Positions 1 to 10,416 of a stretch of DNA of 64,000 bases are shown in pieces. How positions within the stretch are numbered: position 1 is the first letter of the stretch; the number at the start of each line of letters is the position of its first letter. The notes below the pieces were generated by a model. It was not told the origin of the DNA. It did no database searches and worked only from the letters and a program-made list of their open reading frames with translations. This stretch comes from Gymnopus androsaceus JB14 (taxonomy: Eukaryota; Basidiomycota; Agaricomycetes; Agaricales; Omphalotaceae), in contig ML769688.1 of assembly GCA_009733575.1 (NCBI GenBank), positions 1 through 64,000 on the forward strand, given 5' to 3'. The position numbers were made by a program, and so were the translations under genes.

Positions 1-209
1 TGCAAAACCTGTGGCTACTTCAAAATATCTGAACATGAGCGTTGCTATTAAGTCACCCACAAGCCCCACGAAGATTCAATTACTCTCATCACTTCAGAAT
101 TTTTCGAGATGGCTTGGTTTTGCAAACAGCTGGAAGCATGACGTGCCAGGAATGGTATAAAAACCTATAAAAACCAGCTTGAGCTAATAATAACACCAGC
201 AATATCTGG

Positions 210-720
210 CCTAGCCAGTAGGCTCTTCATATCCTCTTTCCAGGTGATCGTTTCCATCGCGCTCGCTCTTTCCGCCTTTGCGAACCCCACTGGGCATCCT
301 TGTTCCTCCTCTTCCTCAAGCGCCGGGTTCTCTGACCCCATACGCAGGTCTGTGAATGTCACTGGCAGCGGCCACAACCTGGTTGGATCTGGAGGCGAGG
401 GTTCAATACTTTAAGGACCGTTTAGGTGGTTCGCAATCGTCTCAATCTTTGCAGTCTAAGAGACAAGCGGAATCATTCATTAATAAGATCGTCGCTTATA
501 TCGCGGAAGTGGAGGTCGGGGATCAGACGTGTAAGCTGGCAGTGTGCTGCTAATGGTCATTTCGGATATTTCTAGCCTTCTCGTTACACACTTCACTAGT
601 AGTCAGCTTGATTATCGACACCGGCAGCTCCAACACATGGGTGAGTAGATTAGATTGTTGGTTATGTCTTAAATTGGCGCTAATACCGAATACGTGCCTT
701 CATTTACCAGTACTGCTACG
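210..720 (+). pseudogene. aspartic peptidase (A1 family), N-terminal fragment
   Basis: A hydrophobic stretch resembling a secretion signal (IVSIALALSAFA, about 245-280) is followed by a propeptide-like part and, after an apparent intron at about 532-576, by the A1 active-site signature LIIDTGSSNTW at about 608-642. This is the layout of secreted polyporopepsin-like proteases of basidiomycetes. No ATG joins cleanly to the hydrophobic stretch. The second catalytic Asp motif and the C-terminal lobe cannot be followed downstream, where the frames are broken. I read it as the truncated 5' third of a protease gene. The active-site motif is seen directly; the splice joins are inferred. Confidence 0.55.
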
Positions 721-1369
721 GGTGGTCAGTTCTTCATAGAGTGTGGTTCCGATCTTGCTTTTGGCCTCAATCTTATCAACGGCTATGTATTCTTGGAGTG
801 TTTCTATTCTGTTTTTGGTGAGTGAACAAGTTGCTTGCCTGGCATCTAGATAACTGAGCCTTCTTTTTTTTTTACAGACACGACCAACTCCCAGGCTGGG
901 TTCGCGACGACCTCCTTCACTAACCAACCGAAAAATGGTGGCTTGTACGATAGTATTGAAAGGAGTGTTGTTTTCCTTCTGATCATTTATGCGATGACTG
1001 TACATTACCGATTTTGTTGTACTTGACTGCACCATTATTCTCTATCACTCAACACGGTTCCCGAGTCTCAGTTAGCAGCTATCATTATTCAACCATGAAT
1101 AGAGCACCAAGAAATCCGAGAACATCCTCTGTCATGCATTGGATCCTGGGATCACCTTTGGGGTCAAGGCGGGAAACTGTTAATCGTGAATGCAGCAACT
1201 GTAGTACATTATGTGCTCCAGATTGACCTGAGATAATGATACATCGGGGTTCTAACATTCTTCAAGGTCAAAATGACCTTGCTTATATGCCAGAATCCTC
1301 GAGCGTTCTGAGCATCCTTGGCCCGTTAACTTTTGGTCTTTTGTCCTCATCCCAAGTGCAGAGTGATGG
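721..1369. other. degenerate stretch between two gene fragments
   Basis: Several short open stretches occur on the plus strand (for example around 870-1020 and 1120-1225), but none carries a motif I can assign. The stretch may contain decayed aspartic-peptidase sequence and the lost upstream part of the POM152 relic. I see no RNA gene or repeat in it. Confidence 0.3.
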
Positions 1370-3832
1370 GCATTTGCTTGGCCAGCATACTGTCAGGATG
1401 TCTCCAATAAGCACTGCACAGTAAAATCCCTATGAAGAGACTTTTTGTCTACCATCGACTGGGAATGTTCTCGTGCCTATCCTGCTCAATAACACGAACC
1501 ATCTTGTCAGCCTCAGATTCTCCGTCACGCCTCTTGGTTTCAATCCCGGCCAACCCGAGTTCCACGATTTGTCTGGAAAAGAATTGCGAGCAATCGAGAA
1601 GGCACATGTAGAAGCACTTCAACTCATGCATCCCGCTTCACACGAAGAAATGGATGAGTACGACGAGTACGATGACGACCCCGTTCCAAACCATTCAGTC
1701 CCTTCAACGAACGCAGACACTTGTTCACATTCGCCTCTCCAAACCAGGAATTCTCCGGTTGGAGCGAGTGCTTGATTCGTCAAATATCGAGGCTCGACTA
1801 GTGATTCCATTGGAAGTGACAATAGCACCCTGCCCACAAGTAGGTTTCACTCCTGATAAACATGCGGATGACAATATTCGGTGCTCTGGCCAAGAAACCA
1901 ATGTACAGCTAATGATGGACATTAGCGGGGTACCGCCGCTACAACTTCGATGGTCCGGAACCGTCGATGGTAGAATGGAGAAATTTCTTGTCGAGGGAAT
2001 CGAAGGAGGAGGCCATTCCCAATCGCATCCCTTCTCTGACCATTGTACCCAGATGGTCACTACCGAAGGATTTGCTCGATGGGCCGCTGACGCTGAACAA
2101 ATTCAAGTCCCTCTTACAGTTTCGCTCAATACACCTGGTAGTCACATCTACGCATTAGAAGAAGTTATGGATGCCGCTGGAAACATGATGCTCATAAGCG
2201 GTAGCATCGGTAGCACTCCACAGAACAATCACGCCGTGAGGTCTTTCACTGTGTTACAATGTCCATCGATATCCTTCAAACACTGCATTCCAGAGCATCC
2301 GGTTGCCCTTGCAATCGGCTCAGAATCAGCCTTGACGGTTTCCACTATTGAAGCGGATGTTCTAGACGCTCCATGGGAGATATCATTGAAATATCAACCT
2401 CATCTCAGTGATAAAGGGAACAAACGCTTCAAGCCTTGGCGCAAGACTCTTTCTACCCCAGGAAGTCGAAGAGATCTGACAGTTGGTGCAAACGCCCCTG
2501 GTGAATACATTATAACTGGGGTGAAGGGCAAAGTCAATCTCCTATATCTGCTCGTTCCATCCAAAGCTAATTTGTGTATTATAGTGGTGTTCTGGTTATG
2601 TTCTTGCCCCAGAATCGTGCAATGTCGTCGAAAAACCTATTCCCACTGCAGAGATTGAATGGCAAAAAAATTCATGAATGGTAGGCCTTGATTCTCAGTG
2701 AATAACCTGTTCGGACCTCATCGAACTTGACAGTTCGGGCAATACAGGTGTATCCGCCACTCTTGTACTACATGGCACACCGCCCTTCCAAGTTTACTAC
2801 CAAGTCAAGAAAGATTCGGAAGCACCGAAGGAGACATCTAAAACTTTCCCCACCTCCAGAGGTCAATTCACGCTACAACCTGAACAAAGTGGTCACTACA
2901 CTTTTACCTTTACCAAGATAAGCGATGCAAACTACCAGAGGGTTGAAATAGATGGGCCTAGCATTGATCAAATCATCCATCCGCCTGCGTCTGCCGACTT
3001 TGTAGGTGTGCCCAAAGGACTCGGGAGGAAAAAGGCCATGAGTAGCGGTGAGGGTAAGATCATTGACGTTGAGGTTGAATTGCGCGTGAGTGGTGTTATA
3101 TTGACTGCTGGATTTCCATCTCTAATTGTTGTGGTTTAGGGATCCCCGCCTTGGAATGTTGAGCTTCAGATCGTTGGGCCCCAAAGCTCAGAAATTCTTA
3201 CATTCTCCAATATCACTTCGAATCGCAAGAAACTAGAAATACCAATTCCTATGGCAGTAGACCAAAAAGGTGGAACCTTTGAAATTGATCTAGGTTAGTA
3301 ATGTCCGATTTCTTAAACTGGCCTTACTCATGTCAAAATAGTTAGCGTTGAGGACAAGTCGAAATCTGGATATTAGCCGACCGTCAAGTTTTATAGCAGC
3401 GATGGTAATCGTAACGTCACTGTGCTCGATCACGAAAAAGCAAGTCTACCTCTTCGATTGACTGGTGAAAGTGTGAGTAGTCTCCCGTGTATACTTTGTC
3501 TATAGTGCTAATCATCAAGCTAGCCATGGAAGATGAGCTATCGCCATGTCGGGGATGGGACGGTGTCTTCTGTGACATTGAAGAGTCCTAATCAACCTCT
3601 CCAAGTTACAAAAAAAGGGATATATGAGATTCTCGAGGTTCGTTTGTTGACTGCAAACTGGACTACATATTAAAAACGTTGGCATAGATATCTGACGCTC
3701 AATGTCCTGGATCCATCGTCGCCAACGCCTCGGACTACCGTGTAACAGACCCACTGTTACGCTGACCGAACAAACCCCAGCCACGTATGAACCTCTGAAT
3801 GGTTCATATATCTTACCGCCAATATGCGACCG
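1370..3832 (+). pseudogene. POM152: nucleoporin POM152, truncated and frame-broken
   Basis: POM152 is a pore-membrane nucleoporin with an N-terminal membrane anchor and a chain of lumenal Ig-like repeats. The sequence starts abruptly at the post-membrane motif LGQHTVRMSPISTAQ, followed by an in-frame TAA at about 1422-1424, then continues in frame with the family pattern. At about 1680 the frame changes by +1 (acidic DEYDEYDDD into FQTIQSLQ). Ig-like repeats follow through several short introns (SGVPPLQLRW, LHGTPPFQVYYQVKK, SPPWNVELQIVGP, SDAQCPGSIVA). A further frame change near 3740 leads to YEPLNGSYILPPICD, where homology ends. The membrane N-terminus and the final repeats are missing. It abuts the ABCA fragment on the opposite strand. 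Family call is firm; loss of function is inferred from at least three breaks and both truncations. Confidence 0.8.
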
Positions 3833-3835
3833 GGG

Positions 3836-4390
3836 ATCCATGGGCAGCAAGTCTTCCAGGCGCAGCAAGGATGACAATAAGAAGGTCCGCTTCGTCCAGG
3901 AACTATAAAAGATATCAGTATAAAGGTAAAAATGCTTGCAAAGACACTCACATGGGTTACATGGGTTGTGAAAACAATTGTTTGAGCTTCCCTGAATGAC
4001 ATCAATGTTCTCCAAAGTGCACGTCGAGAGAGAGGGTCAACACCAGAGGTCGCCTCGTCAACAAGTACGACTTGAAATCACCGTAGATTAGCCATTGAAT
4101 ACGCAAGCAAGAAAGCTACAGACATACCATTAGATCCTCCAAAGAAACCTAAAGATATGATTATAAAAAAAGTCAATTAGCGCGGCCTTAGAACTCGGAA
4201 GACAATAAACTTACCAATAGCTAGCTAGAACTTCCTTCTGTCCTCCCGATAGCGTACTCGCATTCGAATGAATCCTCACGCCAAGATCACAATCCCTCAA
4301 TAACTGCTCAATATTGTGATCTTCATTTTCGGCAGAGTGCTTTGACCATTTGACTCCGGGAGAAAAGACCAGTGCAATAAAAGCTACGTA
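3836..4390 (-). pseudogene. ABCA-type ABC transporter, nucleotide-binding-domain fragment
   Basis: Reading the minus strand, an ABC signature (LSGGQK, about 4230-4250) follows IEQLLRDCDLG. After short introns comes a Walker B/D-loop segment VVLVDEATSGVDP (about 4075-4040), then RRALWRTL, the H-loop TIVFTTH, and FLDEADL with AAPGRL near 3845. The order and wording fit the first nucleotide-binding domain of ABCA-family transporters. Walker A and all membrane segments are absent, so only about 150 residues of a normally much larger protein remain. The fragment is sandwiched without spacer between FMP27 sequence upstream and POM152 sequence on the other strand. It cannot make a transporter. Confidence 0.75.
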
Positions 4391-4439
4391 TGTTGTCAGA
4401 ACACGTTATAGACAAAGTTTCTGAGAACCCACTATCTCT

Positions 4440-6665
4440 CGAGTTGTCAATGTAGCCATGCATGACAAACAGTTTTGGAACAATTAGGCGGTACTTTAGA
4501 GTAGCCCAATGGCAACCAAACCTGGGCGACATTGTCTGATGAGGAAAGTACGAGCCAAATCTTATCGGAAGCGACATTACACCGAAAAGAGACCACCATG
4601 ACCAAAAGTAGGCGAAAGATTTTGGAATCAGATGCAGACTGCTAGACTGGTTCTCCAATCCTGGCTTTGCGCTTCGTGTTGAAGCAGTTAAAGATATTGA
4701 AAGATGGATAAAATCTGACCAAAATTCGGTGAAAGAGTGCTCAGGGCCCTAGGAAGGTTTCAAAAAGACTCGTAAATCAAGTGCGAGTTGGAAACGTACA
4801 TTTCGCTTGGGTTTGCCAGACTTGTTCTCTAATCTAACGAGATGATGCGGTTTGAAATCAAAGAAACAACACTTGCGATAAAACGGTGCACCAGTGCAGC
4901 TACTGCAGCTAGATCTACAGGTTCGTTCAAGAACAAAGCCGAGGCCAAACTTGATGCCAGAAAGAAAATTTGCGCAAACCTTCCTGAAGGCAGCCGGAGA
5001 GCGCTCCGGAAGTTTCTTCAAGCTATGACCATTAGTCGATGAGAGATCCAATGATCAGAGTACTTACTTTGGTATAGCAATTAGCATAGAATCACTGATC
5101 ACTTGCACCAGTTCTCCTTCTTCATTCTTGCGACCAATGAGCAGCTTCGTATTCCCCTGCCACAAAAACAAGAAACCTGCGCCAGCCCCAATAATCTCAT
5201 AAGGATCACAAAGACCTGTTAAGACATTATAAACGATATAAGAATACAGTACATAGCACCTACCCTTCATATGTAACCGAATATCGCCTCTGAAGGAAGC
5301 CCGAATGCTCCAATGGAGAACCAGTCGCAACTACAGGATGTGAGTGGATAAAAAGAAAGGAATCATGACAATACATACCTTATCCCAGAAGCCCACGGGA
5401 GGAGAAGGATCGCGTGGAGAGCTTGACAAAATATCTACGATTCTCATAAGGTCTTGGGTCGCTGGTCCGTAGCTTACACCCCAGGAAAACGTAGTTGCAT
5501 CGGGAGTAGTGACTTTTACTTCCGGATTGGCGTATGTCTTCACAGGCATAATAGTCTTGGGAACGGATAGATGAAAAGGTTCGACGTCAAGGAGATCGTT
5601 CTCGGGTACGATGATGGGGCAATCTACCCAATCAACAGAAAGGTCAGTGCCCATCTCTTCAGCAATCACCAAGTCGGTGTCAAACTCCAGCGCTGCCAAA
5701 GCAGCGTCTGAGTGTGGAGGTATATCAACCATGGCCAAGGGATAATCCCGCAAAGTGATCTGCAAGGACGATAGAGAAAAGTGAAGATGGAGTGGTACTA
5801 GAAGAGTATACTCTGTATCCTTTGGTAGCTGTCCTTGCTCGAACAGAAATTCGGAGAGGCAGTCCAATGGGAATGTAGGGCTCGAAATAGTTAATGATAG
5901 GTTGGTGATAGTGGTCCTTGCGAGTGGAGGATCCTCACTCACTGGAGTACATGGTATGAGCGTCGGAATGCAAATGCCTCTTGTGGCGGAGGGACGCAAT
6001 CACCGGAAGAGTTCTGCTTGCGCATCCACCTGCTCATCCCTAAGATGTTCAAGCCGCATGACCCAGTCAAGTTCATGGACTTGATCAAGTCGATCTCGAG
6101 CGTCTTTAATTGAAACAGAGTGATGAGTTGTAAACTCCCAATCAGCATTGCATTCAGGGATCTGAGCACCCTCTGCTGCCAGGATACTCTCCACTTTAAC
6201 AGTGAAAGCATCCTCGCGGTCCATACGATTCTTCGCAGCATCAGGAGCCACCCTGAAAAATGCGGACGAATTTACTCTCCAGGGGGTTGTCAGCAGCTTC
6301 GAGAGATAAGAAACCAACTTGTATCGACAAATTTGGAACTACTTTCGGACCCTCGGCTTCAGGCTTTGGCATGGGCGAGAAAAGTCCAGTCGTTGTTACA
6401 ACGTGAAGGTGGCGAAGAGCTTTAACCACAACGCTCACGTCATGGACCACATCGGCTAAAACGAAGCCAAAGGGTATCCGGAATCGCGCAGCATCACCTT
6501 CTATGCTGATTCCTGGCTGTTTCTTGATGTAAATGTTCCATTTGTGCAACGTCAAGAACTCCTCCCACTTTTGGCCGGTTTTCTGTTGCCAACGGTTAAC
6601 AGATGCAGGTACTCGCGTCCACACCACCAGTTTGTCCCATCTAACCACCAGCGGCCATCGGATAC
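4440..6665 (-). pseudogene. FMP27: FMP27/BLTP2 bridge-like lipid-transfer protein, middle part
   Basis: FMP27 (Hobbit/BLTP2) is a very long tube-shaped lipid-transfer protein at ER contact sites. Minus-strand exons show family landmarks in order: WDKLVVWTRVPASVNRWQQK, DAARFRIPFGFVLAD, MDREDAFTVKVE, DLVIAEEMG, the diagnostic GFWDK motif (about 5390), LHMKG, DPYEIIGAGAGF, VQVISDSMLIAIP, GFVLERTC with a Cys cluster, and FAYFWSWWSLF followed by PIRFG. The stretch begins and ends abruptly, so the regions before WDKL and after about MHGYIDNSRDS are absent here. A T-run near 6255 carries one extra T that breaks the frame, and an in-frame TGA interrupts it at about 6000. The protein's N-terminus lies at 8948-9970 beyond an LTR element. 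Confidence 0.82.
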
Positions 6666-6711
6666 AATATGCATTGAAAGAGAATCAAGGCGACAAGAAA
6701 TCTTGATACGA

Positions 6712-6864
6712 GTATCTTGGAATCACGAAGTCCGCATGTGCTTGGAGGTTATTGAGTGTCATGTTGGAATGGACAGACAGAGACGGATGAGTCCTGGCCT
6801 TCCCCACTGTAGTTGGTCGAGGGCGGCTGGTAAGTAGGGTCCTGAGCGTTCGAGTCGCAAGCAT
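6712..6864 (-). pseudogene. orphan 5' exon with mitochondrial-type presequence
   Basis: From an ATG at 6864 the minus strand encodes an Arg/Thr/Ser-rich, acid-poor leader (MLATRTLRTLLTSRPRPTT) followed by NMTLNNLQAHADFVIPR and a stop soon after. This looks like a mitochondrial targeting presequence plus the start of a mature protein. The next coding sequence downstream on the same strand is FMP27, which has no such start, so the exon appears to be a captured or stranded fragment of another gene. The parent gene is not identified. Confidence 0.4.
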
Positions 6865-6942
6865 AGTACTATAGATGTCCGCAACGTTGATACGCCGATT
6901 TTTCAGCTAAGGCTAGAACTGCGCAGAACCAATAATCCTAGG

Positions 6943-8947
6943 TTCTGTTAGTAACAAAACACGGTCAATAAGAGAACTATAGTGAGCCCGAGCTGATAGT
7001 TAAAATCTACCGAGGACCTATTCTACCCAAGAGGTTGCAGAGTAACGGTACGTGCAATGGTACCATACTTAACTTTGTGAATGCGCCTCGATCAAAGTCC
7101 TATGCGACGGTATGGTGTAGCGAGGCAAGCTTGTTGGATAACAAGTTGCTGACCGAGGCAGATAAACGAGCCCACATACCAGTTATACTAGGCTAGGTCA
7201 TCGAAGGATATACCCAAGGGATCGAAGTCTTAACGAGGCATCGCTTCCGCGATCAGCTCACCGAGGAGTCTAAACGACACCAAGTTTATTAAACGAAGCA
7301 AGGTGGACCGAGATGGGGAAGTACCCTAACGGGTGCCCTCAAAGTTGACGCTCGCTGGAAAGCGCCCAGGCATATAGCCGCGGCAGTCCAACGCGGCCAC
7401 ATGACCCACTTGCTGTAGCTACTTCTAGAACACGGAAGGACCAAGGAGTATTTCTATCCGAGCCTCAGCGTTTTACCGAGATCCATATGCTACCAGGCAT
7501 CTAGACTCGAGACCATCGCGGAACTAGAGATAATAACCAGTCTCCCATTGGCAAGGAAAAACATAGAAATACCTCCGAGGGCTGTTCTGCTAAAGGAACT
7601 GGCGAGCCTTGTAAAAAGGCAAATGACTCGAGTCGATTCGGACCAAAATCCCAAAAGTCGACCCAATCGAGGAAGACAAACGAACGAGGCAGGAAAACGT
7701 CGAGGCAAAACCATAGTATACACGCATATATGGACATTATTTATCTTTTCTATTTTACTTACTCTGTTTCATCCTATCTCGCTCAGTTTCTCTCATTTTC
7801 CTATTTTCATATATCTCGCTCAGTATATAAGGGTAGCTATTCTATCTCGGAATAACAAGTTAGACTTGATACCTGAAACGCATTTCTATCTTAGGACCTG
7901 TAGTGATTCGTACACGCTCAGACGCGTCTGCATCGTCCTCTACAACCTTTGAAACGGGTGGCCTTCTTGTAACCTCGATAATACTGAGGCTGTTCATTCT
8001 ACTTCCCGGCTATTAAGTCGAGCATTCCTGGTTTTCATCTCGAAGAGAGGTCACATCAGTCTTAGGACCGCAGGTGGAGCCTAACGTGCACACCTCGACG
8101 AGCCCGTTGTTAATTAGGAAAGGTCTTGGACCCAACTGTCGGCTTGGTCTAGTTTTAGGGAGGAAGCTTCTCGGAGTGTTACCTAGCTTTACCAACAGAT
8201 TCTACCCCTTGCCCGCTCTTCGCTGAGTGTGTTAAAAACGCCTACTCGAGTGACTTGCGCGGCGGTCGTATAAGCTTGTTAGGTAACTCGCGGGAATCCC
8301 TGAGAGTTGGAGTATCATTGCGCGGCGACGTAAAGGCTCCCGAGATACGCAAAGTCGTTTGTTGAGTCGGCGTACTTGACCCGTGCTTTGGTGTTTGCTT
8401 TCCCCTCGATTAGTTCAGCGCGTCGTCGTACGTTAGTTGGCTTTTCAAAACCTCCCTCCAAATATAAAACCTTGTTCATTGCGCACTATCTGTGTCAACT
8501 GTCAAGTGCTTTTCTCTTCGAATCAATTAGTAGTCGAGGGAACCTTTGACAACCTCCTTCCTCGCATTAAATTAAACCTTTTGGATTATATCTGATTGGG
8601 GTGATTGTTGTTTGGTTGGTTTTCATACCCAGCACATATCTAACTCATCATCTGGAGCCCACCGCGAGGGAGCTACTTTTGATTGAAAAATTATTAAGCA
8701 CAAGTAACTGTTTTCAGTCAGTGCGCTAAAAAGGATTCGCCGTTGCAGTCAAAATTTCTGGCTCATCGCATAATCCACCAGCTGGTAGAAGTACACGCAA
8801 CTCCAGCGAACAGCCACTACCGCCGATAGAAAATCCCGACGCGCTACTGAAAAGGAAGCCAAAGGTACCTTTGTACCCACAGCCACCCTATCCGCAGACG
8901 CCCGAGGACAGAACTACAGCGAGAGTAGCACCGCGAGCTCCTCGTTC
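6943..8947 (+). mobile_element. truncated LTR retrotransposon (LTR plus start of gag)
   Basis: Between the two FMP27 pieces lies about 2 kb without a host-like gene and with many short cgagg words. A promoter-like ccaaatataaaacc at about 8456-8472 is followed by a pyrimidine-rich stretch. A likely LTR end near 8640 is followed by a purine-rich primer-binding-like segment (tggagcccaccgcgagg, about 8652). After it comes a Pro/Arg-rich open stretch (ENPDALLKRKPK, YPQPPYPQTPEDR) that looks like the beginning of a Gag. It stops at about 8945 where FMP27 coding sequence resumes. No reverse transcriptase, integrase or second LTR is present. The left edge is a guess (TGTTAGTAACAA at about 6949), and no target-site duplication could be shown. 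Confidence 0.5.
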
Positions 8948-9970
8948 AACTAGAACTTTGCCGTCAAACTTCCGAATTTAATGTCGGTTTTCAGACTATG
9001 TGTATGCAACTTCCTTGATTTAGGATTGAAACCCATGGACGAATGAACAGTGATAGCACCGGGTAGACGAAAGAACGAGGCATCTAACGGATAGTTCAAT
9101 AGACAGTAAGACACAGATCGGTTGATAGAACGCACCCGAAGGAAGAGACCCCATTATATTATGAAGCTCAATTGCAAAACTAGCCGTACCCTCCCTCGTT
9201 TCAATTGCTCTATTCCAAGTACGCTCAAAGCTCCCAGAAAGCCTCGATTTCCAGGCAGCCACACTGTAAGACTTCTTGGAACGAGACGGACGAACATTTT
9301 CACTCTCGTCATGCTCCTTGTCGACTTTGCGGAAATCGAGCAAGGTATGGAGGTGGACCCTTTCCACTGTTACGTCGCACTCTGGGGAACCAGTAAATTT
9401 GAGCTTGATGGGGTGTATATCGAAAAATACGGCCGATGTGATGCTTGGAACCCAATAAATGAGCCATCGAATGATATATGTGACTACCGCTCGGATTAAA
9501 GGGCGAAATAAGGGATCCAGAATGATGTAAAACCCCGAAACCGTTTGCCAGAAATGCCGCTGGACAAAAGATAGCGCGACGACAGTCATGGATCTCTTGT
9601 GTCCTCTAGAAATGCTAGGTGCGAGCTCTATTTTGGATATCTCTCCCATTAGCCCCTCGACCTTGATCGTCAAGTGCCTCGCGCCATCCACACGAGACCA
9701 AGCATAGCTCAACCGTTCAATGCGCCAAGTTGCATTTCCTCGACTGATATAAAGCCCACGGATAGAGCGCAAGCTGGCACTTCGGATACGAACGTGGCGG
9801 GAAAAGCGCAGGAATAGAAAAGGAAGAATGTATGTTCGGAGAAGCAGCCCGAAAATAACAATTCGAGCAAGCAGGAAAATGAGAGCGATCCACCAATTAC
9901 TCCCGGGGCTCCAGTAAAGAAGGGCCGCAAGAGGAGCGGTAAGATAGTGGAAGATATCGAGGATGAACAT
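8948..9970 (-). pseudogene. FMP27: FMP27/BLTP2 N-terminal part, cut by a retroelement
   Basis: The minus-strand ATG at 9970 opens a protein beginning with a hydrophobic membrane anchor (WWIALIFLLARIVIFGLLL), then the family's early repeating-beta-groove segment (SIRGLYISRG, LTIKVEGLMGEI, IHPIKLKFTG). A 58-nt GT-AG intron at about 9080-9137 leads to FFRLPGAITVHSSMGFNPKS and THSLKTDIKFGSLTAK, where it ends mid-domain at the LTR element. About 330 residues are preserved without a break. This is probably the native locus, downstream of DPB2 on the same strand. The region between here and the GFWDK-containing part is missing, so no full-length product is possible. Confidence 0.75.
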
Positions 9971-10416
9971 TATCTATGTAAAGTATGAGCGTGCGCTGGA
10001 AGATTATATGGAAACTGACCAACCTATGATATTACAGCAGGATTTGAAACGAACGACGTTGTATTATGGGTTGGCTTTGTTCGTTGGATCCCACAGAATA
10101 ATACAGCGAAAAGAAAGAATGTTCAGCAGAGAATGCGCATCGTCTTCGGGGTTCGCGGAATAGTGCAATGTGGTGGGAAGAAGAACTTGAATAGAATAGC
10201 GCTCGGGCTCGGACTCGGGCTCGCGGGTATCAAAGCAAGCTTCAGCAAGCGCTCAATTAACTAGCTCAATTAACTACGTTCACACTCTTTGGCAGAATCT
10301 TTGCAAAGCAATATTTACACAGGTATATACACAACACTACTCAAGCTGATCTACTTCGAGTATACTGTTCCATGCAAGTCAACTTCATCCCTATCAGTCA
10401 CATGAAGTGAATCTAC
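9971..10416. other. intergenic, FMP27 upstream / DPB2 3' flank
   Basis: This 446-bp spacer lies between the 3' end of DPB2 and the start of FMP27, both on the minus strand. It holds a short GC-rich run of gctcgg words (about 10200-10230) and a duplicated caattaacta (about 10254-10277). I see no gene in it. Confidence 0.5.

Noticed and set aside
6943..8200. Repeated cgagg words considered as a possible CRISPR-like or satellite array
   Set aside because: No regular spacing or constant unit length; the words are scattered in LTR-like sequence of a eukaryotic genome.
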